A stretch of 20,215 nucleotides of DNA from Clostridia bacterium (lineage in GTDB: Bacteria; Bacillota; Clostridia; Oscillospirales; CAG-272), in the NCBI GenBank assembly GCA_017455945.1, contig JAFTLM010000183.1, positions 1 to 20,215 of the forward strand, written 5' to 3'. The notes beneath the pieces were generated by a model, which had not been told where the DNA came from, ran no database searches, and saw nothing but the letters and a program-made list of their open reading frames with translations. This document shows, one piece after another, positions 8,266 through 15,037 of the stretch. How positions within the stretch are numbered: the first letter of the stretch is position 1; every line of letters begins with the position of its first letter. Both the position numbers and the translations under genes were made by a program.

Positions 8266-8532
8266 TTACTCTTCTTCTTCAACGTCGTCGCCGCTTTCGC
8301 TGTCGTCAAGGCGGTTGGCGATAGTTTCTGTCTGTATTGCGGAAAGTATAACGTGCTCGGAGTCTGTGATTATCACCGAACGGGTTCTTCTTCCGCAGGT
8401 GACGTCAATAGCTCTGCCGTCATCCTTTGCGTCTTGTACAAGTCGTTTTACCGGTGCCGAATCGGGGCTTGCCAGAGCAATTACTCTGTCTGCGGCAACC
8501 ATATTTCCAAAACCTACGTTAATGAATTTCAT
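8266..8532 (-). CDS. remA: RemA family DNA-binding regulator (DUF370)
   Basis: An 88-residue protein of the RemA/DUF370 family. The conserved core is MKFINVGFGNMVAADRVIAL, then SPDSAPVKRLVQDAKDDGRA and DVTCGRRTRSVIITDSEHVI. In Bacillus subtilis RemA activates extracellular matrix and osmoprotection genes by wrapping DNA as oligomeric rings. The role in Clostridia, where it sits in the same yicC-remA-gmk cluster, is less clear. The arginine-containing motif TCGRRTRS matches the DNA-binding region. The C terminus is a short acidic tail (DDSESGDDVEEEE). It follows yicC by 14 bases. Confidence 0.92.
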   Translation of the reverse strand: MKFINVGFGNMVAADRVIALASPDSAPVKRLVQDAKDDGRAIDVTCGRRTRSVIITDSEHVILSAIQTETIANRLDDSESGDDVEEEE

Positions 8533-8546
8533 GTCCTACCTCGCGT

Positions 8547-9431
8547 TTATTCTATGTTTTGTATTTGCTCGCGTATTTTTTCGATTTCGGTTTTTACGTC
8601 CACCACGTGGTGAGCTATTTCGGAGTTGGAGCATTTTGAGCCGACGGTGTTGATTTCTCGGTTCATCTCTTGGATAAGGAAGTCCAGCTTTCGTCCCACA
8701 GGCTCTTTAAGCCCGCATATTTCGGAGAATGCCTTGAAGTGAGAACGAAGTCTTACCAACTCCTCGTCTATGGCTATTCTGTCGGCGAATATGGCACATT
8801 CTGTAAGTATGCGGTTTTCGTCAATGGTAATCTTGTTGTCCGAAAGCATCTGTGTAAGCTTTTCGCGAAGCTTTGATCGGTAAGAGTTTATGTCTTCTGC
8901 CGAAAGAACCTCTATTTTTGATACCGTGTTGCTTATGTTTTCTACTTTGGTTTTGAGGTCGGCTTCTATGTTGGCACCCTCACGCTCTCTGCCGTCAATA
9001 AAGCTTTCCACAGCGGGAGCCAAAACCGTGAGAAGATCCTGCCAATCCTGCTCCATATCCTCTTCGGGCTTCTTGACTGTGAATATCTCCTTGTTTGATG
9101 CCACCGACATAACGCTGATATCGTCCTTGAGCTCATATTTGTCGCGGAGCTCATAAAGTGCTCTGAGATAGGGATTGAGATAGGACGGATCAAGGGAAAT
9201 TTCAACGCCGTCCGCATCAACTACTTCCACGCCTATGTAGATGTCAACCTTTCCGCGTGAAATACCGCTTGCCTGCAAATAAGGCTTTATTCTTTCTTCA
9301 AGGAAAGAGAAAACTCTCGATATTTTTACCGTGCAGTCAAAATATCTGCTGTTGACAGAGCGTATTTCGACGGTGATGTCTCTTCCGTTTACCGTTTCCT
9401 TGGCTCTGCCGAATGCGGTCATACTCTTCAT
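8547..9431 (-). CDS. yicC: YicC/YloC family endoribonuclease
   Basis: 294 residues, the normal length for YicC/YloC. The N-terminal signature MKSMTAFGRAKETVNGRDIT and VEIRSVNSRYFD is diagnostic. The C-terminal DUF1732 block includes EELVRLRSHFKAF, GRKLDFLIQEMNREINTVGS and VDVKTEIEKIREQIQNIE, the last being a predicted helical segment. Family members in E. coli and B. subtilis were shown to be endoribonucleases affecting small-RNA and mRNA turnover. The start at 9431 has a GAGGTGA ribosome site at 9438-9444. This is the first gene of the minus-strand operon, 40 bases from the -10 of a near-consensus promoter. Cytoplasmic, no signal peptide. Confidence 0.95.
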   Translation of the reverse strand: MKSMTAFGRAKETVNGRDITVEIRSVNSRYFDCTVKISRVFSFLEERIKPYLQASGISRGKVDIYIGVEVVDADGVEISLDPSYLNPYLRALYELRDKYELKDDISVMSVASNKEIFTVKKPEEDMEQDWQDLLTVLAPAVESFIDGREREGANIEADLKTKVENISNTVSKIEVLSAEDINSYRSKLREKLTQMLSDNKITIDENRILTECAIFADRIAIDEELVRLRSHFKAFSEICGLKEPVGRKLDFLIQEMNREINTVGSKCSNSEIAHHVVDVKTEIEKIREQIQNIE

Positions 9432-9470
9432 TAAAAATCACCTCATAAATAATTATAGACATATATAATT

Positions 9471-9499
9471 ATTGTAATACTTTTTTTCTCTTTTGTCAA
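9471..9499 (-). promoter_or_regulatory. Sigma-A-type promoter for the yicC-to-prkC operon
   Basis: On the minus strand TTGACA (9499-9494) is followed by exactly 17 bases and TACAAT (9476-9471). The leader to the yicC start is about 35 bases and AT-rich. It lies back to back with the efp promoter in the 244-base divergent intergenic region. Confidence 0.85.
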
Positions 9500-9579
9500 C
9501 CTAAATTGCAATTTTATATAATATTTTCGAGAAATTTTCTGTTTTTTTCAAAAAAATAAGAAAAAATTTGTAAATCCTA

Positions 9580-9608
9580 TTGCAAAATGCGAAAAAATGA
9601 GGTATAAT
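9580..9608 (+). promoter_or_regulatory. Sigma-A-type promoter for efp
   Basis: TTGCAA (9580-9585), a 17-base spacer, then a perfect TATAAT (9603-9608). Transcription should start near 9615, giving a leader of about 60 bases. The leader contains a small 5-bp inverted repeat, TGCGG/CCGCA (9632-9646), before the GGAGG ribosome site at 9662-9666. Confidence 0.85.
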
Positions 9609-9675
9609 AGCTTGTAATTATATTTATTTTCTGCGGAGTGCCCGCAAGTATTTGAACATTTGGAGGATTAAAATT

Positions 9676-10233
9676 ATGGTAGTAGCCGGCGATTTTAAAA
9701 ACGGAATAACATTTGACATGGACGGAGCTGTATATCAGGTTATCGAGTTTCAGCACGTTAAGCCCGGTAAGGGTGCGGCGTTTGTCCGCACAAAGATCAA
9801 GAACGTTGTTACAGGTTCTGTGATTGAAAGAACTTTCAGCCCTACTGATAAGTTTGAGAACGCTTATATTGAGAGAAAGGATATGCAGTATTCCTACAAT
9901 GACGGTGATCTCTATTACTTCAGGGATCAGGAAACTTTCGATATGCTTCCTCTTAACAGCGACAAGCTTCCCGATAATTTCAAGTTTGTTAAGGAAGAGA
10001 TGGTATGTAAGATTGTTTCCTACAAGGGTAACGTGTTCGGAGTAGAGCCTCCCACATTCGTTGAGCTTGTAGTTACCGCAACCGATCCCGGTTTTGCAGG
10101 TAATACTGCAACCAATACCCTTAAGCCCGCAACTCTTGAGACGGGTGCAGAGATCAAGGTTCCCCTCTTCATCAACGAGGGTGACGCTCTTAAGATTGAT
10201 ACAAGAACAGGCGAGTATCTCTCCCGCGCATAA
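9676..10233 (+). CDS. efp: Translation elongation factor P
   Basis: 185 residues, the standard three-domain EF-P that relieves ribosome stalling at polyproline stretches. It begins MVVAGDFKNGITFDMDGAVY. The loop that reaches the peptidyl-transferase centre reads HVKPGKGAAF; the lysine of PGKG is the residue modified in other bacteria (5-aminopentanol in B. subtilis). The C-terminal OB domain carries TATDPGFAGNTATNTLKPAT, the usual EF-P signature, and ends TRTGEYLSRA. I chose the ATG at 9676 because GGAGG lies at 9662-9666 and the protein then begins at the family start; the frame stays open to an earlier ATG at 9652 that would place the ribosome site inside the gene. It has its own strong promoter. 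Confidence 0.97.
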   Translation: MVVAGDFKNGITFDMDGAVYQVIEFQHVKPGKGAAFVRTKIKNVVTGSVIERTFSPTDKFENAYIERKDMQYSYNDGDLYYFRDQETFDMLPLNSDKLPDNFKFVKEEMVCKIVSYKGNVFGVEPPTFVELVVTATDPGFAGNTATNTLKPATLETGAEIKVPLFINEGDALKIDTRTGEYLSRA

Positions 10234-10263
10234 TTTTATTGATTTCTGAAAGGAGATTGAATT

Positions 10264-10734
10264 ATGAATCTTATTTAAAAATCTTCTTACATCAAGGGTC
10301 TTGCAGACGGACTTGATTATGATAAGACAACTAAGGAGGGTAAGCTTATTGCGGCTCTTCTTGATATTATTGACGTAATGGCTAAGCGTATCGAGACACT
10401 TGAGGACGCAGTTGACGAGCTTAACGAGTACATCGAAGAGGTCGATGAGGACCTTGGAGACGTTGAGGAGTATCTCTATGAAGAAGAGTACGAGTGCGAC
10501 GGAAACTGTGATGAGTGTGACGAGTGCGAGGATTGCGACGAGTGCGATTGTTGTGACGAGTGCGATTGCGAGGACGATGAGTACTACGAAATAGAGTGTC
10601 CTTCTTGCGGAGAGATAATCTATTTTGATGACGATATCGATCCCGAGGATCTTACTTGCCCTGCTTGCCACGAAAAGATTGCGTGCCTTGTAGACGAGGA
10701 CGACCTTAAAATTATAGAAGGCGAAGATAAGTAA
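10264..10734 (+). pseudogene. CD1247-like acidic, cysteine-rich zinc-ribbon protein with premature stop at codon 5
   Basis: A well-placed AAGGAG site precedes ATG at 10264, which reads MNLI and then TAA at 10276-10278. The same frame continues without another stop to 10734: KSSYIKGLADGLDYDKTTKE, GKLIAALLDIIDVMAKRIE and so on. This matches the N terminus I recall for CD1247-type proteins of Clostridia, which commonly have Glu at position 5, so one GAA-to-TAA change would explain it. Next come an acidic helical region (DELNEYIEEVDEDLGDVEEY), a Cys/Asp/Glu-rich linker, and a C-terminal zinc ribbon (CPSCGEIIYF...CPACHEK). The first downstream in-frame ATG, at 10378, would give 118 residues but has no clear ribosome site. 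The family function is unknown to me. It follows efp closely and ends at a strong terminator. Confidence 0.7.
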
Positions 10735-10741
10735 TTATGTG

Positions 10742-10772
10742 AGTGGCGGCACTTGTGCCGCCACTTGTTTTT
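10742..10772 (+). terminator. Rho-independent terminator after the efp / CD1247-like unit
   Basis: A perfect 11-base inverted repeat AGTGGCGGCAC / GTGCCGCCACT (10742-10752 and 10755-10765) with a TT centre (so the real loop is wider), followed by TTGTTTTT. It starts seven bases after the preceding stop and ends just before the next gene's ribosome site. Confidence 0.88.
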
Positions 10773-10783
10773 CGGAGGAAAAC

Positions 10784-11458
10784 ATGAAAAAAGGTGTTCT
10801 GTGCGGTCTCAGATATCTTACAAGATACCCCGAGAATTTTGATCCGAGTAAAAAATATCCAACCCTGCTTTTTTTGCATGGTGCGGGTACAATTGGTAAC
10901 GACCTTGATAAGCTTGCGGGTAATCCTTTTTTTGAACACGTTGAAAAGTTGAATCTGCCTTGCGTGATTTTTTCACCGCAGTGTAACGAGGGCAAAGTTT
11001 GGTTTGACCTTTTTGAAAGGCTGGAGGATTTTGCGAGAACTGTGCTTGAGTTTGATTTTGTGGATAAAGAGAGATACTATGTTGTGGGTGCAAGTATGGG
11101 CGGTTATGCAACCTGGCAGCTGGCAATGAGCCTTAATGATATTTTCGCAGCGGCAATTCCGATTTGCGGCGGCGGAATATATTGGAATGCGGGCAGACTT
11201 AAAAATACTCCCGTTTGGGCGTTTCACGGTGAAAATGACCCCACTGTTTTCTGCGAGGACAGCGTACAAATGGTTGAGGCAATAAATAAACGCGGCGGTA
11301 ACGCAAAACTGACGATATATCCCAATACCGATCATAATTCCTGGGATCCCACCTATGGAAATCCGGAGGTTTGGGAGTGGCTTTTTTCTCAACGTTTCGG
11401 AAAAAAAGATGTTTCCGGAGGGGATGCAGAAGCTATGGACAGTAAAAGATTTGGATAA
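10784..11458 (+). CDS. Alpha/beta hydrolase (prolyl oligopeptidase / phospholipase-carboxylesterase type)
   Basis: A 224-residue single-domain alpha/beta hydrolase without a signal peptide, so probably cytoplasmic. The oxyanion-side motif is LLFLHGAG. The nucleophile elbow is GASMGGYATW (Ser104). The acid is probably Asp152 in HGENDPTV and the base His184 in NTDHNSWDPTYG. The motif order and the WAFHGENDPTV segment resemble esterases of the dienelactone hydrolase/PHB-depolymerase group that deacylate small esters or carbohydrates; the substrate cannot be told from sequence. I chose ATG 10784 because of the GGAGG site at 10774-10778; an earlier in-frame ATG lies on the left side of the terminator stem and is unlikely. 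The last 20 or so residues are polar and look like an extra tail. No clear terminator follows. Confidence 0.85.
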   Translation: MKKGVLCGLRYLTRYPENFDPSKKYPTLLFLHGAGTIGNDLDKLAGNPFFEHVEKLNLPCVIFSPQCNEGKVWFDLFERLEDFARTVLEFDFVDKERYYVVGASMGGYATWQLAMSLNDIFAAAIPICGGGIYWNAGRLKNTPVWAFHGENDPTVFCEDSVQMVEAINKRGGNAKLTIYPNTDHNSWDPTYGNPEVWEWLFSQRFGKKDVSGGDAEAMDSKRFG

Positions 11459-11483
11459 CTGTCAAAATTTTTTTCAAAAGGGC

Positions 11484-11512
11484 TTGATTTTTTCACGATT
11501 ATATGTTAAAAT
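11484..11512 (+). promoter_or_regulatory. Promoter for tRNA-Leu
   Basis: TTGATT (11484-11489), a 17-base spacer and TAAAAT (11507-11512). The predicted start is about eight bases before the mature tRNA 5' end at 11527, a normal short leader for a tRNA gene. Confidence 0.65.
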
Positions 11513-11526
11513 ATATATCGTGATTT

Positions 11527-11613
11527 GCCGGAATGATGGAATTGGCAGACGTGCTGGACTCAAAATCCAGTGGTAGCGATACCGTGCGGGTTCGACCCCC
11601 GCTTCCGGCACCA
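11527..11613 (+). tRNA. tRNA-Leu (anticodon CAA)
   Basis: An 87-base type II tRNA with encoded CCA. The acceptor stem GCCGGAA (11527-11533) pairs with TTCCGGC (11603-11609), followed by ACCA. The anticodon arm is CTGGA-CTCAAAA-TCCAG, giving anticodon CAA, which reads UUG. The long variable region (TGGTAGCGATACCG) and the T arm GCGGG-TTCGACC-CCCGC are clear. The D-loop GG is in AATTGGCAGA. It has its own promoter upstream and a strong terminator right after. Confidence 0.97.
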
Positions 11614-11616
11614 GAT

Positions 11617-11650
11617 AAAAGCACCAAGCCACGGCTTGGTGCTTTTTTTT
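11617..11650 (+). terminator. Rho-independent terminator of tRNA-Leu
   Basis: AAAAGCACCAAGCC (11617-11630) pairs perfectly with GGCTTGGTGCTTTT (11633-11646), followed by further T residues to 11650. The tail is only about ten bases before the next gene's ribosome site, so that gene has no room for its own promoter after the terminator. Confidence 0.93.
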
Positions 11651-11672
11651 AATTTACGTGGAGGAAACTATT

Positions 11673-12455
11673 ATGAAGCTTACGTTTCTCGGTACGGGGG
11701 CGGCGGGATGTATAAAAACTCCCGAAAATGAAATAACAGGTGGTAAACGTCGTTGCTCATCGTTGCTTATAGACGAGGATATACTTATTGATGTGCCACT
11801 TCAGTGCTTGGATTTTGCCAAAAAAATCGGAGTGGATCTTTCAAAGGTCACCGACGTGCTTCTTACTCATTCTCACGGAGACCACTTTCAGAAGTCAAGT
11901 CTTTTCAAACTTGCCGAGCAAACCGAAAAGAAATTGAATTTTTGGTGCCATAAAAATGCGATTGACAATTTAGAGCTTTTGGAAAACGAAAAAGAAAAAA
12001 TAAACCTTTGCCTTCTTGATGATATGGAAAAAAGTGACAACAGGAATGCAGTTATTACGTCTTTACCTGCCAATCATATGGCAAAAGGTGATGAACAGCC
12101 GCTTCATTACATAATCGAAAGGAACGGCAAATCTCTCTTTTACGGTTGCGACGGAGGCTGGTTTATGGCACCCACCTGGGAGTATATGCGAAAGATAAAG
12201 CTTGATGCTGTAGTGCTTGACACCACGGTCGGAGAAGATGCGGGTAACTTTCGTATAGGAACACACAACTCGTTTCCTATGCTACGTATAATTAATGCTG
12301 CATTGTTGCAAAACGGAATAATGGATGAAAACGGCATCAGAATAGGCAGTCATATAGCCCCGTCGGTACACGAGCTTGATCACGAAGGCACCGCAAAGGC
12401 ACTTGCCGAAATGGGAATGATAACTGCTTACGACGGATTTAAAATAGAAATCTGA
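11673..12455 (+). CDS. Metallo-beta-lactamase-fold metal-dependent hydrolase
   Basis: A 260-residue cytoplasmic MBL-fold protein. It starts MKLTFLGTGAAGCIKTPE, typical of the PhnP / RNase Z-like branch. The metal-binding motif HSHGDH is at residues 66-71, preceded by the strand TDVLLT. Further candidate ligands are His in PANHMAKG, Asp in YGCDGGW, and His in SHIAPSVHE. The family cleaves phosphodiesters or other esters; no specific substrate can be named. I chose ATG 11673, with GGAGG at 11660-11664; the in-frame GTG at 11658 overlaps that ribosome site. The gene follows a tRNA terminator and precedes two phosphoesterase lipoproteins, so a nucleotide- or phosphate-related role is possible but is only inference from neighbours. 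Confidence 0.88.
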   Translation: MKLTFLGTGAAGCIKTPENEITGGKRRCSSLLIDEDILIDVPLQCLDFAKKIGVDLSKVTDVLLTHSHGDHFQKSSLFKLAEQTEKKLNFWCHKNAIDNLELLENEKEKINLCLLDDMEKSDNRNAVITSLPANHMAKGDEQPLHYIIERNGKSLFYGCDGGWFMAPTWEYMRKIKLDAVVLDTTVGEDAGNFRIGTHNSFPMLRIINAALLQNGIMDENGIRIGSHIAPSVHELDHEGTAKALAEMGMITAYDGFKIEI

Positions 12456-12509
12456 TCGTGCTTGAAAGACAGTAATTCGACACTAATAACCATAATGTTG
12501 GAGGTAACT

Positions 12510-13589
12510 ATGACGTTTAAAAGAGCGATGATAGCACTTTTTGCCGTGCCTGCGTTGTTTGCGTGCGGTTGTGGAAGTGATAGCGAAAAAACAGGAAAAA
12601 AGGTTAATCAAATAACGGATGTACCCGAAACGGATGCTCCTATAGTGCTTTCGCCCGAAATGCAGGAGAAATTGGGGCACTACATCAGCGAAGAGTGGAA
12701 ATGCGGAATGGATAAGATTACCTCAAATTCCTCTTCTGATTTCATGTTCGCGATACAGAGCGACACGCATTTTTCGGTAAACAATAAGGATCATCACGCC
12801 AACAACCTCAAAGCACTTTCGCATTTTATACCGCTCAAATTCTATGCCAATCTGGGCGATTACATAAAAGGATATTTCAAAAACGAAATTGGCAGAATTG
12901 AAAACACCCCCGACAAAACCATGCAGAGTCTTAAGGAGTTAACAAGCCGTTATCTTGAGGATGCTAACTGTCCCGTGCTTGTAACCTTTGGAAACCACGA
13001 TACAAATCAGCTCTGGTGCAAAAATTACGGCAGGGCTGACGAACAGCTTACAAAAGACGACCACTACAGAGAGGTCATCTCAAAGCTGAGAGTACACAAC
13101 GGAAGTATGATGACCACCGACAAAGAAAGCAATTACTATTACGCCGACTTTCCCGATGACGGCATAAGGGTAATTATGCTCAACTGTGCCGACGGAAATT
13201 ACGAGAACAGCTACGACAGCACCGCAATGTTTGGCGACCGACAGGTTGAATGGTTCAAAAACGAAGCCCTCAATACTGCCTCACACGTTCTTGTTATGAC
13301 ACATATTCCGCTTATTAAGGACTTTCCGGGGAACGACGGTTGCGATGTAAAAAACGGCATCCTTGTGCGAGCTGCCGTAGAGGAATTTATCAAGAACGGT
13401 GGAAAGTTTATAGCATATTTTAACGGTCACACACATAATCAAGCCGATTTGACCGACGAAAACGGCAGACTTCACATCTCGTTTAAAAACGGTGCACATA
13501 TTGCCGAGGTCGTCAAAATCAACACCAAAAAACGAGTTATAGAAACAGTGGGACTTGGAAATGTTGAAAACAGAAAATACACATATTGA
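12510..13589 (+). CDS. Lipoprotein with calcineurin-like metallophosphoesterase domain (copy 1)
   Basis: 359 residues. The N terminus MTFKRAMIALFAVPALFACG is a lipoprotein signal with lipobox LFAC, so Cys19 should be lipidated and the protein tethered outside the membrane. After a short linker to about residue 45, the phosphoesterase motifs appear in order: SDTH (Asp85, His87), NLGDY (Asp117), GNHD (161-164), MTHIPL (His265) and GHTH (306-309). This is the complete two-metal set, so the enzyme should be active on a phosphomonoester or diester; the substrate is unknown. The ATG at 12510 has GGAGG at 12500-12504. A weak TTGAAA/TAATAA pair at 12462-12489 might be a promoter. It is a clear paralogue of the next gene, 11 bases downstream. 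Confidence 0.9.
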   Translation: MTFKRAMIALFAVPALFACGCGSDSEKTGKKVNQITDVPETDAPIVLSPEMQEKLGHYISEEWKCGMDKITSNSSSDFMFAIQSDTHFSVNNKDHHANNLKALSHFIPLKFYANLGDYIKGYFKNEIGRIENTPDKTMQSLKELTSRYLEDANCPVLVTFGNHDTNQLWCKNYGRADEQLTKDDHYREVISKLRVHNGSMMTTDKESNYYYADFPDDGIRVIMLNCADGNYENSYDSTAMFGDRQVEWFKNEALNTASHVLVMTHIPLIKDFPGNDGCDVKNGILVRAAVEEFIKNGGKFIAYFNGHTHNQADLTDENGRLHISFKNGAHIAEVVKINTKKRVIETVGLGNVENRKYTY

Positions 13590-13600
13590 GGTAAACCACA

Positions 13601-14731
13601 ATGAAAAGATTCTTAGTTTTACTTGTAGCACTTTTACTGCTTTTAAGCTGCGGTTGCACAGGCACAAACGGTGATACCGAACCGCTTACTTCGGGCACCG
13701 ATGCAGTCAGCGACGAGCCGATTCCCGAAGAGACAGACACTCCCGATACCGACGCTCCCGAAACCGAGCCGCCAAAGGAAGAAATTATTCTCTCTCCCGA
13801 AATGCAGCAAAAACTTGGGAAATACATACCTAAAAACTGGCAGAGCGGCATTGACGAAATAAACGAGGCTATTCCCGACGACTTTATGTTTGCCATACAG
13901 ACCGATACTCACTATTCAACGCTGAACGGCGGAACTACGGCAAATAACATCAAAGCACTTTCGCACTTCATTCCGCTTTCCTTCTATGCCAATCTCGGCG
14001 ACTACATAAAGGGCTACTATCAAGGCGAGGCAGGAAAAACCGACAACACCCCCGAACTCACGATGCAAAGTCTTAAGGAGCTTACAAGCCGTTACCTTGA
14101 CGATGCCAACTGCCCCGTATTGGTTACTTTCGGAAACCATGATACCAATCAGCTATGGTGCCAACATTACGGAGAAGCAAACCAACAGCTTACCCAAGCC
14201 GACCACTACAGAGAGGTAACCTCAAAGCTTAAGGAACACAACGGAGAAAATATGGTAGGCGACGGAGAAAGTAATTACTACTACATGGACTTTCCCGCCG
14301 ATAACGTAAGGGTTATAATGCTGAACACCACCGATGGAAACTATGAGACAAAGTTTGACAGTGTTCAAACCATAAGTGACAAACAGCTCGAATGGTTTAA
14401 AAACACGGCTCTTAAAACAGACAAAAACGTTATTGTCATGGCTCATATTCCGCTTTGCAATAACTTTCCCAATAGTGGCAAAACCGCCCCAAAAAATGCA
14501 GCAAACATACTTGAAGCTGTAGATAACTTCGTCAAAAACGGCGGTAATTTTGTAGCGTATATGTACGGTCATACCCATGCTCAATCGGATATGCTCGATG
14601 AATACGGCAAGCTTCACATCTCATTCAAAAGCGGAGGTTCGAACGCTGAAGTTGTTGCAATAAACTTCAAGGCAAGAAAAATCTATACCTTCGGTCTTGG
14701 CAATGCGGAAGGCAGAGACTTTAAATATTGA
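13601..14731 (+). CDS. Lipoprotein with calcineurin-like metallophosphoesterase domain (copy 2)
   Basis: 376 residues, a tandem paralogue of the preceding gene. The signal MKRFLVLLVALLLLLSCGC has lipobox LLSC with Cys17 as the lipidated residue. The linker (residues ~20-62) is longer than in copy 1 and rich in Thr, Asp, Glu and Pro, typical of an unstructured spacer lifting a domain off the membrane. Metal motifs are TDTH (102-104), NLGDY (133-134), GNHD (178-181), MAHIPL and GHTH. Long blocks match copy 1, such as TMQSLKELTSRYL, CPVLVTFGNHDTNQLWC and SHFIPL. The most variable part is the N-terminal linker. The ATG at 13601 has a GAGG site. No terminator is visible before the next promoter at 14764. 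Confidence 0.92.
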   Translation: MKRFLVLLVALLLLLSCGCTGTNGDTEPLTSGTDAVSDEPIPEETDTPDTDAPETEPPKEEIILSPEMQQKLGKYIPKNWQSGIDEINEAIPDDFMFAIQTDTHYSTLNGGTTANNIKALSHFIPLSFYANLGDYIKGYYQGEAGKTDNTPELTMQSLKELTSRYLDDANCPVLVTFGNHDTNQLWCQHYGEANQQLTQADHYREVTSKLKEHNGENMVGDGESNYYYMDFPADNVRVIMLNTTDGNYETKFDSVQTISDKQLEWFKNTALKTDKNVIVMAHIPLCNNFPNSGKTAPKNAANILEAVDNFVKNGGNFVAYMYGHTHAQSDMLDEYGKLHISFKSGGSNAEVVAINFKARKIYTFGLGNAEGRDFKY

Positions 14732-14763
14732 TATAATAAGAAGAGAAAATTTGTAAAAAACGC

Positions 14764-14792
14764 TTGACATAAAAGTTAAGTTGTGGTATACT
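14764..14792 (+). promoter_or_regulatory. Promoter of the T-box / valS transcription unit
   Basis: Perfect TTGACA (14764-14769), a 17-base spacer, TATACT (14787-14792). Predicted transcription start is near 14799, just at the beginning of the T-box leader. Confidence 0.9.
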
Positions 14793-14798
14793 GGACTA

Positions 14799-15020
14799 AA
14801 TGTGAAGACGGAAAGTAGTAGGTTTGATTCTTCCACACAGAGAGCGTGCGGTTGGTGCGAGCACGCGGAGTGGCAGACCGAAGTCGTTCCCGAGCATCGC
14901 AGGTGAACAGAGTAGTCTGCGACGGTCTCCCCCGTTATAAGGACTTTGAGTGCGCGTATTTTACGCGAAATCAGGTGGTACCGCGTTTCCCACGCCCTGA
15001 TATATTCAGGGCGTGTTTTT
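14799..15020 (+). promoter_or_regulatory. T-box leader (tRNA-Val-sensing riboswitch)
   Basis: This fills most of the 306-base gap before the next gene. Stem I elements are visible: AGTA (14814-14817) opposite GAA (14880-14882), which is the loop E motif around the specifier; CAGAGAG near 14838-14844; and GGTG (14854-14857) in a loop closed by GCGTGC/GCACGC. Directly after GAA comes GTC (14883-14885), then in frame GTT, both valine codons. The conserved T-box AGGTGGTACCGCG is at 14973-14985, followed by a terminator hairpin. Uncharged tRNA-Val is expected to pair with the specifier and T-box and allow read-through. The downstream valS supports the valine assignment; the exact specifier register is inferred. 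Confidence 0.95.
14991..15020 (+). terminator. T-box regulatory terminator
   Basis: CACGCCCTGA (14991-15000) and TCAGGGCGTG (15006-15015) form a 10-bp stem with loop TATAT, followed by TTTTT. It sits right after the T-box sequence, so it is the conditional terminator that charged tRNA leaves in place. Confidence 0.92.
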
Positions 15021-15037
15021 GTTTTCGGAGGTTTTGT

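Noticed and set aside
9652..9675. An earlier ATG for efp adding eight residues.
   Set aside because: The GGAGG site at 9662-9666 would lie inside the gene, and EF-P proteins begin at the MVVAGDF start.
10492..10580. A possible tandem repeat or small CRISPR-like array (GAGTGCGA/GACGAGTG units).
   Set aside because: The units are imperfect, only a few bases long, and in frame; they encode Cys/Asp/Glu codons and have no spacer structure.
9577..10671. A long (364-codon) minus-strand open frame antisense to efp and the CD1247-like gene.
   Set aside because: The plus strand encodes clear EF-P. The antisense translation is low-complexity (Leu/Val/Ile-rich) and mirrors the acidic coding strand; it has no ribosome site or family motif.
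11459..11483. A terminator after the alpha/beta hydrolase gene (T run at 11467-11474).
   Set aside because: There is a T run but no stable inverted repeat before it, so I cannot support a terminator.
14846..15037. An N-terminal extension of the unknown gene upstream of 15038.
   Set aside because: This stretch is the T-box leader with T-box and terminator; the CGGAGG ribosome site selects ATG 15038.
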